A DNA stretch of 60,654 nucleotides from Anaerolineae bacterium (GTDB lineage Bacteria > Chloroflexota > Anaerolineae > Aggregatilineales > UBA2796), in NCBI GenBank assembly GCA_019637555.1, contig JAHBVK010000040.1, positions 1-60,654 of the forward strand, read 5' to 3'. The position numbers were made by a program, and so were the translations under genes. The number at the start of each line of letters is the position of its first letter. Position 1 is the stretch's first letter. The notes beneath the pieces were generated by a model. The model was given only the letters and a program-made list of their open reading frames with translations, was not told where the DNA came from and ran no database searches. Positions 1-9,406 of this stretch are shown piece after piece.

Positions 1-320
1 TTGAACGCTCGACTTGGCTCTAACCTTAGCCTTACGACCTATCATCCGGCTTACGAATTGGGTAAAGCGGAAAATTGTAAGGTTTTCAGCGGAGCATAAA
101 CCCGACCTTGCAGACCTTACAAAGTCGGATTTACATGTAAAGAGATCGGTAGAAGGTTAGAATTCGGTACGAGGGGATAACGGCTTGCCAACTATTCGAG
201 GGGTGTCCTATAATTCGGAGCTAGGATCACAATTTGTGTGATGGTTTGTCGCAGCAAGCGTCGCGCAGCATACGCCATTTATTGTAACCAGCGGGATCGT
301 AGAGAAGAAAGAAGCAGCAC
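1..320. other. Left-edge region without a recognised gene
   Basis: No convincing coding frame was found here. The stretch is rich in short AAGG/GGTTAG-like words on both strands, but I could not resolve them into a promoter or an RNA. YgiT-type zinc-finger genes often follow a small toxin-like partner gene (MqsR or DUF4258 family). No such partner is visible in these 320 bases. Confidence 0.4.
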
Positions 321-665
321 GTGAATCTGTTTGACGAGGTTATGTGCCCGTATTGTAGTGTTGGTCAGTTACGCCGACGGTCAGCAACTTTCGTGTGGAT
401 GTTCGGGCAGACCCTGATCACCGTACCCAACACGCCCGCGACGGAATGTGATGTTTGCCATCGCCGCGAGTTTGATGTTGAGATCGTACAGCACATTGAG
501 GCGCTAGTGATTCCTTCCGGACCGCCGCCGAACCACTATCAGCCAAGCAGCACGACTGCGCTGACGGCAGCCAGCAAGCGGATCCCAACCACTGCCCCGG
601 TGCGACAAACAGCAACCTCTCCTCGTGCCCGCAGCCCTAAACCAAAGGCGCGTCCAAAAGGATAA
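321..665 (+). CDS. YgiT-type zinc-finger protein
   Basis: A 114-residue protein with an N-terminal CPYC motif (residues 9-12) and a second CDVC motif (residues 43-46), the four-cysteine layout of the YgiT/MqsA zinc-binding domain. Between them lies the family's beta-strand segment (...GQTLITVPNTPA). The last ~45 residues are Pro/Ser/Thr-rich and end in a basic tail (SPKPKARPKG), which is unusual for the domain and may bind nucleic acid. MqsA itself is a toxin-antitoxin antitoxin and repressor. Here there is no helix-turn-helix domain and no visible toxin partner, so a regulatory role is only inferred. The frame opens with GTG at 321; an internal ATG at 342, just before the first CPYC, is an alternative start. 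Confidence 0.8.
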   Translation: MNLFDEVMCPYCSVGQLRRRSATFVWMFGQTLITVPNTPATECDVCHRREFDVEIVQHIEALVIPSGPPPNHYQPSSTTALTAASKRIPTTAPVRQTATSPRARSPKPKARPKG

Positions 666-719
666 GGTTACTGTTCATTCGGCTCGCTGCTTTATACTAG
701 TGCCAGCGCGGAGATCAAC

Positions 720-1337
720 TCAAGCCGCTTTGACGGTGCTGTAGAGGAACCAATACGTATCACGCGGGTAGACAGCTTCGAGGCGATGATCCCAGCGGAA
801 CTCGCCCGGTTCAGCGAAACGGCGGATGCCATTATCCAATTGTGGCAGCCGCTTTTTCATGTCATCGCTTAATTCGTCAAGCGCTACTGCCTCTTGAAAT
901 AACTGCTCCACGATGACGCGCTTTTCCATGCTGGAAGGATAGTTCTCAGCGCAGCCGCGCACGCTCTCCACGCATTCGGTCAGATACTGCTCAATCGCTT
1001 CTACCCGCGCCTTAAACTCACGCTTGATCTTGCCCGTGTAAGCGACGTGCCACTGTTCGCGGGCATCATCTACCTTCTTTTGCGCAGCTTCGACAATATC
1101 GCGCTGTGCCGGGCTAAGTTGATCTTTGAGAGCGCTCAGGCGATGCAAACGCATCAGCAGACCGCCAACCGTTAGGCGGGGCAAATTGCCCGGCATCACC
1201 CCGTACAGTTCATCCTCATAAACGTAAGGAACGAGACCGTTTGCCATCGCTTCGAGGGCGCGAACGTCATTACCGAGATCGTATTCCAACCGTGAGCTGT
1301 TCGTACCTGTTCCTGTGCCTGTCGGTGTTCCATTCAT
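720..1337 (-). CDS. Conserved hypothetical protein, alpha-helical
   Basis: A 205-residue soluble protein that I do not recognise. It starts with a Thr/Gly-rich stretch (PTGTGTGT). From about residue 60 it is strongly alpha-helical, with charged heptad-like runs suggestive of a coiled coil or helical bundle, and it ends in an aromatic segment (DTYWFLYST). There is no signal peptide or membrane segment. It lies 17 bp downstream of the 131-aa gene on the same strand, so the two are probably one transcript and may act together. No function can be assigned. Confidence 0.65.
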   Translation of the reverse strand: MNGTPTGTGTGTNSSRLEYDLGNDVRALEAMANGLVPYVYEDELYGVMPGNLPRLTVGGLLMRLHRLSALKDQLSPAQRDIVEAAQKKVDDAREQWHVAYTGKIKREFKARVEAIEQYLTECVESVRGCAENYPSSMEKRVIVEQLFQEAVALDELSDDMKKRLPQLDNGIRRFAEPGEFRWDHRLEAVYPRDTYWFLYSTVKAA

Positions 1338-1354
1338 CGTTCTACCATTCCGCT

Positions 1355-1750
1355 TTACTTATAGGTGCGGACGTTGGTGTACATAGCGCGTCCTTCGATC
1401 TCCTGCATACGCTTGTCACCCTCACCGCGCCACCATTCGGTGTAAACCAATCCATCCTCATCAGTGTAGGTCACGGTGGGATTGAACTGAAGTACTTGAG
1501 CAAAACCACTGATCAGCGTGCGGTCTTCCTGACTGGTGATGAGTTTTAGCCATTTGTTGGGTACCCATTCCAGAACAATGCTGATGTCGTTCCAGTTCCC
1601 TTCCATGCGGAAAGGAGGTTCGGCGCGCACGCAGTCCAAATAGATCGAACCAAAGCGCGATGCCCATAAGTTCTGATTGACGCGCTCTTCGATGTAATAC
1701 GGGCGATGCTCCGGCTCAGTATAGAACCATGTGCGAGAGTTGGCGGTCAT
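1355..1750 (-). CDS. Hypothetical protein, first gene of a two-gene unit
   Basis: A 131-residue soluble protein rich in aromatic residues (many W, Y and F) with a predicted beta-strand pattern, possibly a small beta-barrel. No known motif is recognised. The ATG at 1750 is preceded on the minus strand by GGAGG at good spacing, which supports this start. The next gene begins 17 bp downstream on the same strand. The aromatic-rich beta protein paired with a helical protein could be a two-subunit complex, but that is speculation. Confidence 0.65.
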   Translation of the reverse strand: MTANSRTWFYTEPEHRPYYIEERVNQNLWASRFGSIYLDCVRAEPPFRMEGNWNDISIVLEWVPNKWLKLITSQEDRTLISGFAQVLQFNPTVTYTDEDGLVYTEWWRGEGDKRMQEIEGRAMYTNVRTYK

Positions 1751-2051
1751 CGATCCTCCGTGACGTGCTGTAACTTAACAGTTGCAGGGTAAATCTGGGT
1801 GTTTGTCCTATGTACTTATGGGCGATCTTAACGCATCTTGTCAATGTCGGGTAGAGCCGAGCGCCATCTCCGTCACTTCAGCCGCGCTCTTCCTACCTTA
1901 AGGCTACTGTTGCGTCACTGTTGCCGTGCGTTCAGAGGATCGGCAGGTTGTTTGGATCAATTCTTGGTAGCAATTGCTAGTGGCACTAGATATAGAGACA
2001 TGCTGTCGCTGATCGCTTATCGGCTTGAAATGGTGGAAAAGGAAGTCTTCA

Positions 2052-3845
2052 ATGTCGTCTCCAACTATCTCTCTGCGTGTAGTGATCAGTGGGGTGGTGC
2101 TGGGCATCATCGGCTGCCTGCTGACCTTCGATCTCTCGTTGCAACAACAAACCGGACTCGGCTTCAGTCTGTTTGGTCTGCTGCTGATCGTACTCATGAT
2201 CGCTTTTGCCAGTGTTCATAAGATTCAGCCGATCAAGCGCAATCTGGTCACGCTGCTGCCGCTGCTGTTCTTCACACTGATGCTATGCATCCGCAGTAGT
2301 ATCACGCTGACCACTATGAACATAGCGGGCGCGGGTGCATCCTTGCTGCTGTTCGCCTATTTTTACCGCAGCGGCAGCTTACTGAATCTCAGCATTATCG
2401 AGGTCATCATCAAAGGGATCACCAGCGGCATTGAAGTCTGCTTTCAGCCCTTCACCGAACTGCTGCAGGCGAGCAAGTGGTTCAGCACACAGCGTGAACA
2501 TTGGCGCGTTCTGGCTCCCTTAGCACGCGGTATATTGATCACCGTGCCGGTAGTTGGTGTGTTCGTCATTCTGCTCAGTTCCGCCGATCAGGTGTTCGCG
2601 GATCTGGTACAACGCGCCCTACAGTTGATCACCTTTCAGACGGCGGAAAACCTCGGCTTGCAGATCGTCTATGCAGGGTTCATCGGTTGGGCGGTGATCG
2701 GCGCGATGGCAGTCTCGCTGATCGAGCGCAAAGAGAAACGATCCCCCGATCTGGCGGATGATGATCAGCCAGCGTCGCAGCCTGAGTCTGCTCGCGCGCC
2801 GCTGTTCAGCCTCGGCTACACCGAAGCAGTGATGCTGCTGACCAGCGTATGCGCCGTGTTCGCTGCCTTCGTAGCGATCCAGTTCGCCTACCTGTTTGGC
2901 GGCGGGAGCAATCTCGATAGTTATACATACGCTACTTATCTGCATCGCGGCTTCATCGAACTGGTACTGGTGGCACTGCTGACGTTGGGTACGGCGCTTA
3001 CCCTGAACTATGCCACGGTTCGCCGCACACCCACGCGCGTCAATGTAATTCGCGGTCTAAACACGCTGTTGATCTTGCTCACCTTTGTGATTCTGGCATC
3101 TGCCTTTCAACGCTTGCGCCTCTATGAGCTGACTTACGGCTTCACTTCACTGCGGCTGCTGATCTATGTGTTCATCGCGTGGCTGGCGTTCACCTTCGCG
3201 GGATTTATCGCCTCGCTGTATTGGACACCACGCTCGATCAATGTGTTCACCGTCACCGCACTGATCGCTGCCTTCGGCTTCGCCGCCACGCTGGACGTGA
3301 TCAACCCGGATCTGTTCGTGGCATGGCAGAACATCAATCGCGGCAACGTCGATCCGCTGCACCTGACCACCCTCTCGGAAGAAGCCGTGCCCGCACTGAT
3401 CACGCTGGTTGATGCGCCGGAAGCTGGACTACGCAGCATCGTGCGCTCCCGTTTACTACAGCTTCGGCAGCAACTGGAGGATCAAGCCGAGCGCAGTGAT
3501 TGGCGCGCCTTCAATCTGGATCGCTATAACGCACTGATGGCATTACAAGCAGTAGATGGACTCGAAGCTCGTACCACCTTAACCCTCGGTATCACTGATT
3601 TTACTGATCTACGTGCGGGCATGACCGTCAGCGAGATCACCAGAAAGTTTGGCTTCCCATATTCCAGCTTCGGTGTCGATCTTTATGGGGAGTTTTCGGT
3701 CAGCCGTAACGCGCTGACGTTGACCTATCAGATCGGTGAGGATCGCTTTGTGGAGATGAGCATCGATTCGCAAGAGGGATTGCAGGCGATCTGCCAGCGC
3801 ACGACGGGTGGCGACAGGTGCGAACCTATCAAACTCAAGAACTGA
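2052..3845 (+). CDS. DUF4173 family multi-pass membrane protein
   Basis: A polytopic inner-membrane protein of about 597 residues. At least nine hydrophobic helices fill roughly the first 400 residues. A soluble C-terminal part follows, beginning with the family-typical 'NPDLFVAWQNI...LSEEAVPALITL' pattern and ending in a small alpha/beta domain. This architecture matches DUF4173 (DUF4153-related) proteins, whose role is not established; they often lie near regulators. An in-frame ATG at 2025 exists, but AGGAAG stands 6 bases before the ATG at 2052, so I prefer the latter. A strong hairpin terminator follows the stop codon. The gene faces the kinase gene convergently. Confidence 0.8.
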   Translation: MSSPTISLRVVISGVVLGIIGCLLTFDLSLQQQTGLGFSLFGLLLIVLMIAFASVHKIQPIKRNLVTLLPLLFFTLMLCIRSSITLTTMNIAGAGASLLLFAYFYRSGSLLNLSIIEVIIKGITSGIEVCFQPFTELLQASKWFSTQREHWRVLAPLARGILITVPVVGVFVILLSSADQVFADLVQRALQLITFQTAENLGLQIVYAGFIGWAVIGAMAVSLIERKEKRSPDLADDDQPASQPESARAPLFSLGYTEAVMLLTSVCAVFAAFVAIQFAYLFGGGSNLDSYTYATYLHRGFIELVLVALLTLGTALTLNYATVRRTPTRVNVIRGLNTLLILLTFVILASAFQRLRLYELTYGFTSLRLLIYVFIAWLAFTFAGFIASLYWTPRSINVFTVTALIAAFGFAATLDVINPDLFVAWQNINRGNVDPLHLTTLSEEAVPALITLVDAPEAGLRSIVRSRLLQLRQQLEDQAERSDWRAFNLDRYNALMALQAVDGLEARTTLTLGITDFTDLRAGMTVSEITRKFGFPYSSFGVDLYGEFSVSRNALTLTYQIGEDRFVEMSIDSQEGLQAICQRTTGGDRCEPIKLKN

Positions 3846-3858
3846 GCATCATCACTAG

Positions 3859-3901
3859 GTCAACAATCCTCTTTATTTCGTGAGGATTGTTGACGCTTTT
3901 T
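3859..3901 (+). terminator. Rho-independent terminator of the DUF4173 gene
   Basis: A perfect 13-bp inverted repeat (3859-3871 with 3882-3894), a 10-base loop, then GC and five T residues on the plus strand. The minus strand has no T run after the stem, so it mainly serves the plus-strand gene. The convergent kinase gene ends at its edge. Confidence 0.85.
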
Positions 3902-6128
3902 ACTGTACAGGCAGGGCAGCGTACAGTGCTTCCAGAAGTTTGAGCACCTCGTCTTGGGTCATGTGCCGCGCCGGAACGGTAGAACCGTAACGCGGATTGT
4001 AGACCAGCAGATCCATATCTTTGTAAAGTAGTGCGGCGATGAACAGATTGGCAGAAATCGGCGGTGCAATCACTGCACGATCTCCAAGATTGAGGACTTG
4101 CTGTGCACCCGATAGCACCGAGACGCTGTACTCGAATCGAGATTTGGCGTGTGCGGGAGTGGTGGAAATTTGCACTGTGACGATGTAGATCAAACCTTCA
4201 GTCGTGACGTAGACCAGCGTCGTGCCATCCTGATCAGATTTGACCGAGCGCGTATCTAAGCGCAGCGGACCGACGCTGCGCGGCGCGTCAGTTCCGAATT
4301 TAACGGCGCGCTGCGTGATGGTCATCGGGGTGCGTGTGGGCAGCGGTGTGAAGGTGATGGCAGGGATCGGTGTGCTGGATGGCGCTAGCGTGAACGACGC
4401 GGTGACAGAGGGCGTAATCGTCGGCGGGATTGCGGTGAAGGTGTTGGTCGGTAGTTGCGTCGGTGGCGTCGTCGCGGTGATTGTCGCTGACGATGTGTTT
4501 GTTGGCACCTTAGTGGCGCTCGGTAACGCTGTTTCAGTAGGCAGCGGCGTGGCGGTGAACGAGTTAGCGATCTCGGTCAATGCCACGACCAGCGCCGTTT
4601 GCGTGGCAGCGAGTGCGGCGTTCAGAGTCGCTTGCTCGTCTAGTGTCGGTGTGAAGGTGGCGCTCGGTATGGGTATTGGCGTATTTGTGCTGCTCGGTAC
4701 CGAAGTCAACGTATACGCTGCCAGTGTCTGCTGTGCTTGTATCGTCTCAATTGCTAGTTGCGTCGCTGTGCTAACTGCGTTCGCTGCCGTAATCGCATCC
4801 GCCGGAATTGCCGTTGGCGATGGCAGAATCAGTGTGAGTGTCAACGTCGGTGTTACCGTCGCCGTGCTGGTCAGCACCGGCAAGTCAGTGGGCAGTACTG
4901 CAGCTATAGTATTCTCGGAAGTACGGATCGGCGTTGGCGTTGTGCTTTCTCCACCGCGAGTTGCCACCAAGATCAGCGCGACGGCGATGATGCTGACCAG
5001 CGCTGCCGCGATCACCAATGGCGGACTGACCCGACGTTTGGGCGCATCCTCCGGATAGGGCGATTGTCCTTCCGGCGCGAAAATCACGGGCACTTCGGGC
5101 GCAGGGCGGCGGCTGACGCGGCTGCGCAGACTGCCATCGCTGTTGAAAACTCTGGTACCGCTGCCCTGACCATTGTGATTGTGCCCATTACCGTTACCGG
5201 CAACGCTAACCGTATTGGTAGTAGTGCTGCGATCAGACATCTCACTGGCGCTGCTCAAGCTGCGCGGAACAGACAGCGATTGCGGCAGCGCCGCCGTTCC
5301 TTGTCGCAGCGCAGATCTGAGTGCGTTCGCCATGTCAGTGGCGGTGGCGTAGCGGTCATCGGGCGACTTGGCGAGTGCCCGTTCCAACACAGCCGTCACA
5401 TCAGAGGGCAGTTCCACCCGATACAAGTGGATCGGCGGCGGCGGTTCTGAGAGATGCATCTCCATGATGCGGAAGGGCGTATCAGCGCGAAAGGGTGCGT
5501 GTCCGGCTAACATCTCGTATAAGATGATGCCGAACGAATAATTGTCGGAGCGTCCATCTAAGGTCGCGCCCTGCCACTGTTCCGGCGACATGTAGGTGGG
5601 TGTGCCCATCACCGTGCCCGCTTCGGTCAGGCTGGTGACATCGCGCTCCACCAGCTTGGCGATGCCAAAATCGGTAAGCTGAACGTTGCCGTGCCCATCA
5701 AAGAGGATATTCGACGGTTTAATATCGCGGTGGATCATGCCCTGTTCGTGGGCGTAATCAAGCGCATCGGCAAGCTGCTCGGCAATACGAAGCACCCGAT
5801 CCAGTGGAATCTGCCCGCGCTCCATCATCTGCTGCAAGCTGCCGCCGGTCATCAGGTGCATCACCAGATAAACCAGTTCGGCACTCTCGCCGTAATCGAT
5901 CAGCTTGACAATGTTGGGATGATCTAGCGCGGCGGAGGCTCTCGCTTCGCGGCGGAAACGCTTGAGGAATTCGACCTTCGCCACCAACGCGGGGTTGATC
6001 ACCTTGAGCGCCACATCGCGTTCAACGGATTCTTGCCGCGCCTTATAAACTGACGCCATCCCTCCCTGACCAAGCAAGGCGATGACGGTATACAGTCCGA
6101 TTTTTCGTCCGACTAAGCTAGTGGACAT
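3900..6128 (-). CDS. Membrane-anchored Ser/Thr protein kinase (PknB-like)
   Basis: A 742-residue eukaryotic-type protein kinase. The catalytic domain spans about residues 10-275 with all key elements: glycine loop GQGGMASVYK (20-29), lysine of VALKV (42), HRDIKPSN (133-140), DFG (153-155) and a SPE version of the APE motif (181-183). A membrane helix follows at about 367-390. The next ~200 residues are extracytoplasmic and very rich in Thr, Pro and Ser (possibly O-glycosylated). A folded C-terminal domain of about 130 residues has no PASTA or other sensor repeat that I recognise. Such kinases phosphorylate cytoplasmic targets in response to an external signal. GGGAG at correct spacing supports the ATG at 6128. 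It appears to be a single gene. Confidence 0.93.
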   Translation of the reverse strand: MSTSLVGRKIGLYTVIALLGQGGMASVYKARQESVERDVALKVINPALVAKVEFLKRFRREARASAALDHPNIVKLIDYGESAELVYLVMHLMTGGSLQQMMERGQIPLDRVLRIAEQLADALDYAHEQGMIHRDIKPSNILFDGHGNVQLTDFGIAKLVERDVTSLTEAGTVMGTPTYMSPEQWQGATLDGRSDNYSFGIILYEMLAGHAPFRADTPFRIMEMHLSEPPPPIHLYRVELPSDVTAVLERALAKSPDDRYATATDMANALRSALRQGTAALPQSLSVPRSLSSASEMSDRSTTTNTVSVAGNGNGHNHNGQGSGTRVFNSDGSLRSRVSRRPAPEVPVIFAPEGQSPYPEDAPKRRVSPPLVIAAALVSIIAVALILVATRGGESTTPTPIRTSENTIAAVLPTDLPVLTSTATVTPTLTLTLILPSPTAIPADAITAANAVSTATQLAIETIQAQQTLAAYTLTSVPSSTNTPIPIPSATFTPTLDEQATLNAALAATQTALVVALTEIANSFTATPLPTETALPSATKVPTNTSSATITATTPPTQLPTNTFTAIPPTITPSVTASFTLAPSSTPIPAITFTPLPTRTPMTITQRAVKFGTDAPRSVGPLRLDTRSVKSDQDGTTLVYVTTEGLIYIVTVQISTTPAHAKSRFEYSVSVLSGAQQVLNLGDRAVIAPPISANLFIAALLYKDMDLLVYNPRYGSTVPARHMTQDEVLKLLEALYAALPVQ

Positions 6129-6329
6129 GCACGCTCCCGATACAACTCACCAACATGAGTCTAGTAGCAGTCGGGCTTTGCTGCAAATGCGATATGGTGT
6201 TAGGCGGGGAATAGTGTTGTTGGGGTCAGCAATCTCTACCTAGAACCACAATTCTAACTGTACATCTGACCCAACTTCATAGATAATCTCAGCCCTTATC
6301 TGCAAAAACGGAAAGAGTTAATCCTGACG

Positions 6330-7028
6330 ATGTCCGCAGATACTTCGATGACTGCTTCTATCCCCGCCGCGCCCGATCCCGATCCCGCGCTGACCTTCCG
6401 CGAACGACATCTCGCCCGTCTGCTGCTGACGCTGTACTACAGCGGCACGCCGATTAGCAGTTTGTTCGAGGGCGAGACGCGCCAAGTCGATTCCCCTGCC
6501 CGCATTCATCGCTTCGATTTCTGGATGCGCGAACCGGGGCATCTGGCGCTAGCGTTGATCTACGCGACGGCGCAGTATCCTGTCGAGATGACGCCGCAGC
6601 GCGATGCCGTGATCGCTGCCCTCACGCGGATGACTGATGCTGGAGCGCTGGATGTTCATCGCGTGGCAATCGCGGGCAGCTATCTGCACGCTTACGCCGA
6701 TCTGGATGAGCATCTGGCGTACCTGACCAGTACGGCGCTGCTGACGGATCGCCCTTCCTTCACTAAGGGACAACAATCGACGCATCAAATCGTGCTGGAA
6801 ACACCGGGGATCGCGCTGGTGCAGAAGATACTGGCGGAATGTCCCGCCTATGCGTGGTACAAAGCACAGGCGGAGATCATCGCGCTGTGTCTGCCCGCGC
6901 TAGAAAAGATTGATGTCAATACGATGCCCTATCTCGCCCCCGACCTGACGCCCGCGTTAGCCGCCGTAATGCCGCTGACGTCGCTAGTCAGCAAACGGGC
7001 TGCCTTAAGCTTTGGAGAACTACGCTAA
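6330..7028 (+). CDS. Putative middle component of a Rad50-like (ABC-three-component) system
   Basis: A 232-residue soluble protein. After a Pro/Asp-rich start, the conserved-looking core begins 'RERHLARLLLTLYYSG' and contains a 'RIHRFDFWMREPGHLALAL' block at about residues 58-76. This FDFW-x-R-x-P-x-x-L pattern reminds me of the middle components of ABC-three-component conflict systems. The match is from memory and not proven. The stop codon TAA overlaps the ATG of the downstream ATPase gene (TAATG), so the two are translationally coupled and likely form a complex. No third gene (effector) of this class is adjacent. The ribosome-binding site is weak. Alternative: a conserved hypothetical partner of the ATPase in DNA repair. 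Confidence 0.6.
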   Translation: MSADTSMTASIPAAPDPDPALTFRERHLARLLLTLYYSGTPISSLFEGETRQVDSPARIHRFDFWMREPGHLALALIYATAQYPVEMTPQRDAVIAALTRMTDAGALDVHRVAIAGSYLHAYADLDEHLAYLTSTALLTDRPSFTKGQQSTHQIVLETPGIALVQKILAECPAYAWYKAQAEIIALCLPALEKIDVNTMPYLAPDLTPALAAVMPLTSLVSKRAALSFGELR

Positions 7029-9085
7029 TGCTCACTTTTGAAAAGCTGGTCACGCTGACCGCCGAGCGCCTTGCTGAACACGAGAAAAAGATCAGCGTCG
7101 AGACGATTCGCGACAGGTTGCAGGACGCGGGCATTGATGAGATTTTGCGACAGGCTGTGAACAGCGGGCAAGGTCGCTTGCTGGTTCACGATGTCTATGT
7201 GGCAGGCGAGAAGCGGTTGGGCGATGGCAAGGCGAATGTGCCTTTCACCTACCAGCGCAAACTCGGCACTGGTTTGTGGGCGTGGGTGGGCAAGAACGGT
7301 GCGGGCAAATCCACCGTACTCAACAGCATCGTCTGGGCGCTCACCGGATCGGACAGCGGCATCTCGCGGCGCGTCCGTCAGTGGATTCATGACGTGCTGG
7401 TGCATTTCACGCTGGGCGGTGAGCAGTACAGCAGTTACATCACCCGCAGTGGTGGTGGCAGTGCTAACGATAGTGTGCGCGGCGGCATCTACAAAGGATT
7501 CCTTACACTGTCAGAGATTGAGCTGCAAGCGGAACCTGTTGCCCGCTACGATCAGCGCGATGGAATGCGTGAGGCTATCGACAACTTTTTCATGCAGAAG
7601 TTAGGTCTGACCACCATGCGCTGGACGGCGCACAGTCCGCAGAAAGACGATCCCGATCTGCACGCGCACAGCACCACATGGCGCACTTATGCCCACGCTA
7701 TCCACATCGAGGATGACAGCTACGATGACCTGATCATCGATCCGCAGAAGGGGTACGGCAGGCAGGATCGCAAGATTCTGGAGATGCTGCTCGGTGTTGA
7801 ACCTGCCCGTGTCGTCTCGGAGATACAGGTGCAGGCGGATTTCGCTAAGGAAGCTTTCGGACGGGCGCGATCCCGCGTCGGCGGACGGCAGGATCAGATT
7901 CAGGCACAGATCAGGCAGCTAGAGCAGGAATGTCTGGACATCGATCAGGCGATTGGGCTAATGCAGCAGGATCAAACGCCCGTTGAAGATGACAGCGTAT
8001 TCGTTGCCAAGCGCGAGAGCCGCGCCCAACTGCTGAACACACAGAACCAGATCGCACAGGAGATCGCGGCGTTGGAGGCGCAGAAACAGCGCATCGAGCA
8101 AGACATCCTCAACGCCGAACGCGCCCGCACCGCTATTCAAGAGCAGAGCGAGGTCGAATATCTGGTCAACAGTTTGGCGGTGGTGCGCTGCCCGCACTGC
8201 GAAGCAACGGTTGACGAGAAGGATCGTCTGGAGCGCGAACGCAGCGATCATGTTTGCCACGTCTGCGCCCAACCACTGACGCGCACCCGTCAGCGCGGCG
8301 ATCTGAAGCCCGTGATCAAGGAACGTGAAGCGGACATCAGTGGTTTGAAGGTGGCGCTCAAGCAGGCGAGCAGCGATATTCAGGATCGCCGCGCCAAACT
8401 GGAAACAAGCCAGCAGGAATCGGGCAAACTGGGTAAAGAATTGGAGAGCAATGTCTCCCGTGCACGGCAGGGATTCACAGAGTCCTATGCTACGCTGCTG
8501 GTGCGCAAGGGACAGAACGAGGGGCAGTTAGAGCAGTTGCGCCGCAATCTGGCGGAGATCGACGCCGAACGCGCCGAAGTGGACGCCGCCGCCACCTGGC
8601 ATCTGATCCTGCAAACTGCCGCCGAGATCGCGGATCAGTACGTCTTTGATCTGTATAAAGTGGTGTTCAACGAATTGAGTCGGCTGGTGGTGCATCTGGC
8701 GACGCAGTTTGGCGTACCCGATCTGGAAGGCGTAGAGATCGACGAGAAGCGTTACGTGCGCTTAACTCAAGGCGGTGTGCAGCTCAGTCATACCGATCTG
8801 GCACGCAGTGAGCGCGTCAAGTTCAAGGTTGCCTTCCATCTGGCACTGATGCTGCTGCAAGTAAGATCGGGACTAGGCAAGCATCCGGGCTTTCTGATCA
8901 TCGACACGCCGGGCACTGCCGAGGTGAACGAAGCGGACTTCATCTCTATGAACCGCGATCTGGCGAATATCCATGCGGAGTACGGCGAACAGGTGCAGAT
9001 TCTGTTGGCGACAGCGCGTCCCGAAGCGGTGGAACATCTGCCCGCTGAAGTGGTCGAACGTCCCAAGAATGGCGCGTTCTTTTAG
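7028..9085 (+). CDS. Rad50/SMC-like ATPase with a four-cysteine zinc insert
   Basis: A 685-residue ABC-type ATPase of the Rad50/SMC/RecN class. It has a Walker A GKNGAGKST at about 88-96, a coiled coil from about 290 to 530 broken in the middle by CPHC (388-391) and CHVC (410-413), and a Walker B block ending IIDTP near residue 626. The usual signature LSGGE is replaced by a divergent LARSERVKF segment near 590. Rad50 proteins carry a single CxxC hook; the two CxxC pairs here suggest a self-contained zinc ribbon at the coiled-coil tip. The N-terminal ~60 residues precede the ATPase fold, as in ATPases of ABC-three-component systems. It is probably a DNA-associated ATPase acting with the overlapping upstream protein, in defence or repair. 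It ends in a spacer full of palindromic repeats. Confidence 0.82.
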   Translation: MLTFEKLVTLTAERLAEHEKKISVETIRDRLQDAGIDEILRQAVNSGQGRLLVHDVYVAGEKRLGDGKANVPFTYQRKLGTGLWAWVGKNGAGKSTVLNSIVWALTGSDSGISRRVRQWIHDVLVHFTLGGEQYSSYITRSGGGSANDSVRGGIYKGFLTLSEIELQAEPVARYDQRDGMREAIDNFFMQKLGLTTMRWTAHSPQKDDPDLHAHSTTWRTYAHAIHIEDDSYDDLIIDPQKGYGRQDRKILEMLLGVEPARVVSEIQVQADFAKEAFGRARSRVGGRQDQIQAQIRQLEQECLDIDQAIGLMQQDQTPVEDDSVFVAKRESRAQLLNTQNQIAQEIAALEAQKQRIEQDILNAERARTAIQEQSEVEYLVNSLAVVRCPHCEATVDEKDRLERERSDHVCHVCAQPLTRTRQRGDLKPVIKEREADISGLKVALKQASSDIQDRRAKLETSQQESGKLGKELESNVSRARQGFTESYATLLVRKGQNEGQLEQLRRNLAEIDAERAEVDAAATWHLILQTAAEIADQYVFDLYKVVFNELSRLVVHLATQFGVPDLEGVEIDEKRYVRLTQGGVQLSHTDLARSERVKFKVAFHLALMLLQVRSGLGKHPGFLIIDTPGTAEVNEADFISMNRDLANIHAEYGEQVQILLATARPEAVEHLPAEVVERPKNGAFF

Positions 9086-9100
9086 GGAAGATAAATAAAA

Positions 9101-9169
9101 AGGGCAGGTTGGGAAACCTGCCCCTACAAGGTGATTGTTCCATCTCAACTACCTTGTAGGGGTGGGTTT
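9101..9169. repeat. Composite palindromic repeat (GGGCAGGTT hairpin and larger inverted repeat)
   Basis: A 9-bp hairpin (9102-9110 with 9115-9123) is followed by a 12-bp inverted repeat (9121-9132 with 9151-9162). The right arm continues into GGTGGGTTT, an inverted partial copy of the first hairpin. The same AGG(G/C)NAGGTT...AACCTNCCCCTA unit recurs at 21185. No T run follows. It lies between the ends of two convergent genes. The 9086-9406 interval also contains a second hairpin (9184-9226) and a 10-bp stem at 9356-9382 just before the stop codon of the minus-strand gene. Confidence 0.7.
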
Positions 9170-9183
9170 GATGCACATTAACG

Positions 9184-9226
9184 AAATAGTACGGCAAAAC
9201 CACCGTTGCGGAATGCCGCACTATTT
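9184..9226. repeat. Hairpin between convergent genes
   Basis: Arms 9184-9196 and 9214-9226 are inverted repeats of 13 bases with one mismatch. The right arm ends in CTATTTT on the plus strand, so it could act as a weak terminator or belong to the intergenic repeat cluster. Confidence 0.5.
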
Positions 9227-9406
9227 TAACAATCGACATTAACCCACCCGCCGAGCCTTACAATCGGCATCAGGATGCCACTAATGGCAATGGTTTATGA
9301 CTGACCAACCATTTTCCAAAACTCGCCTACCATAACCCATTTTTCGCCCATTTTCCCCATTAAAAAAATGGCTTTTAATGGGCGGCTTCTAGTACCTGAT
9401 CATTGC

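Noticed and set aside
1838..2221. Possible gene before the DUF4173 gene
   Set aside because: It overlaps the real gene in another frame and has no family-like sequence or ribosome-binding site.
4240..5058. Open plus-strand frame opposite the kinase gene
   Set aside because: It is the antisense of the Thr/Pro-rich linker. The Val/Gly-rich repeat it would encode is a by-product of the linker codons.
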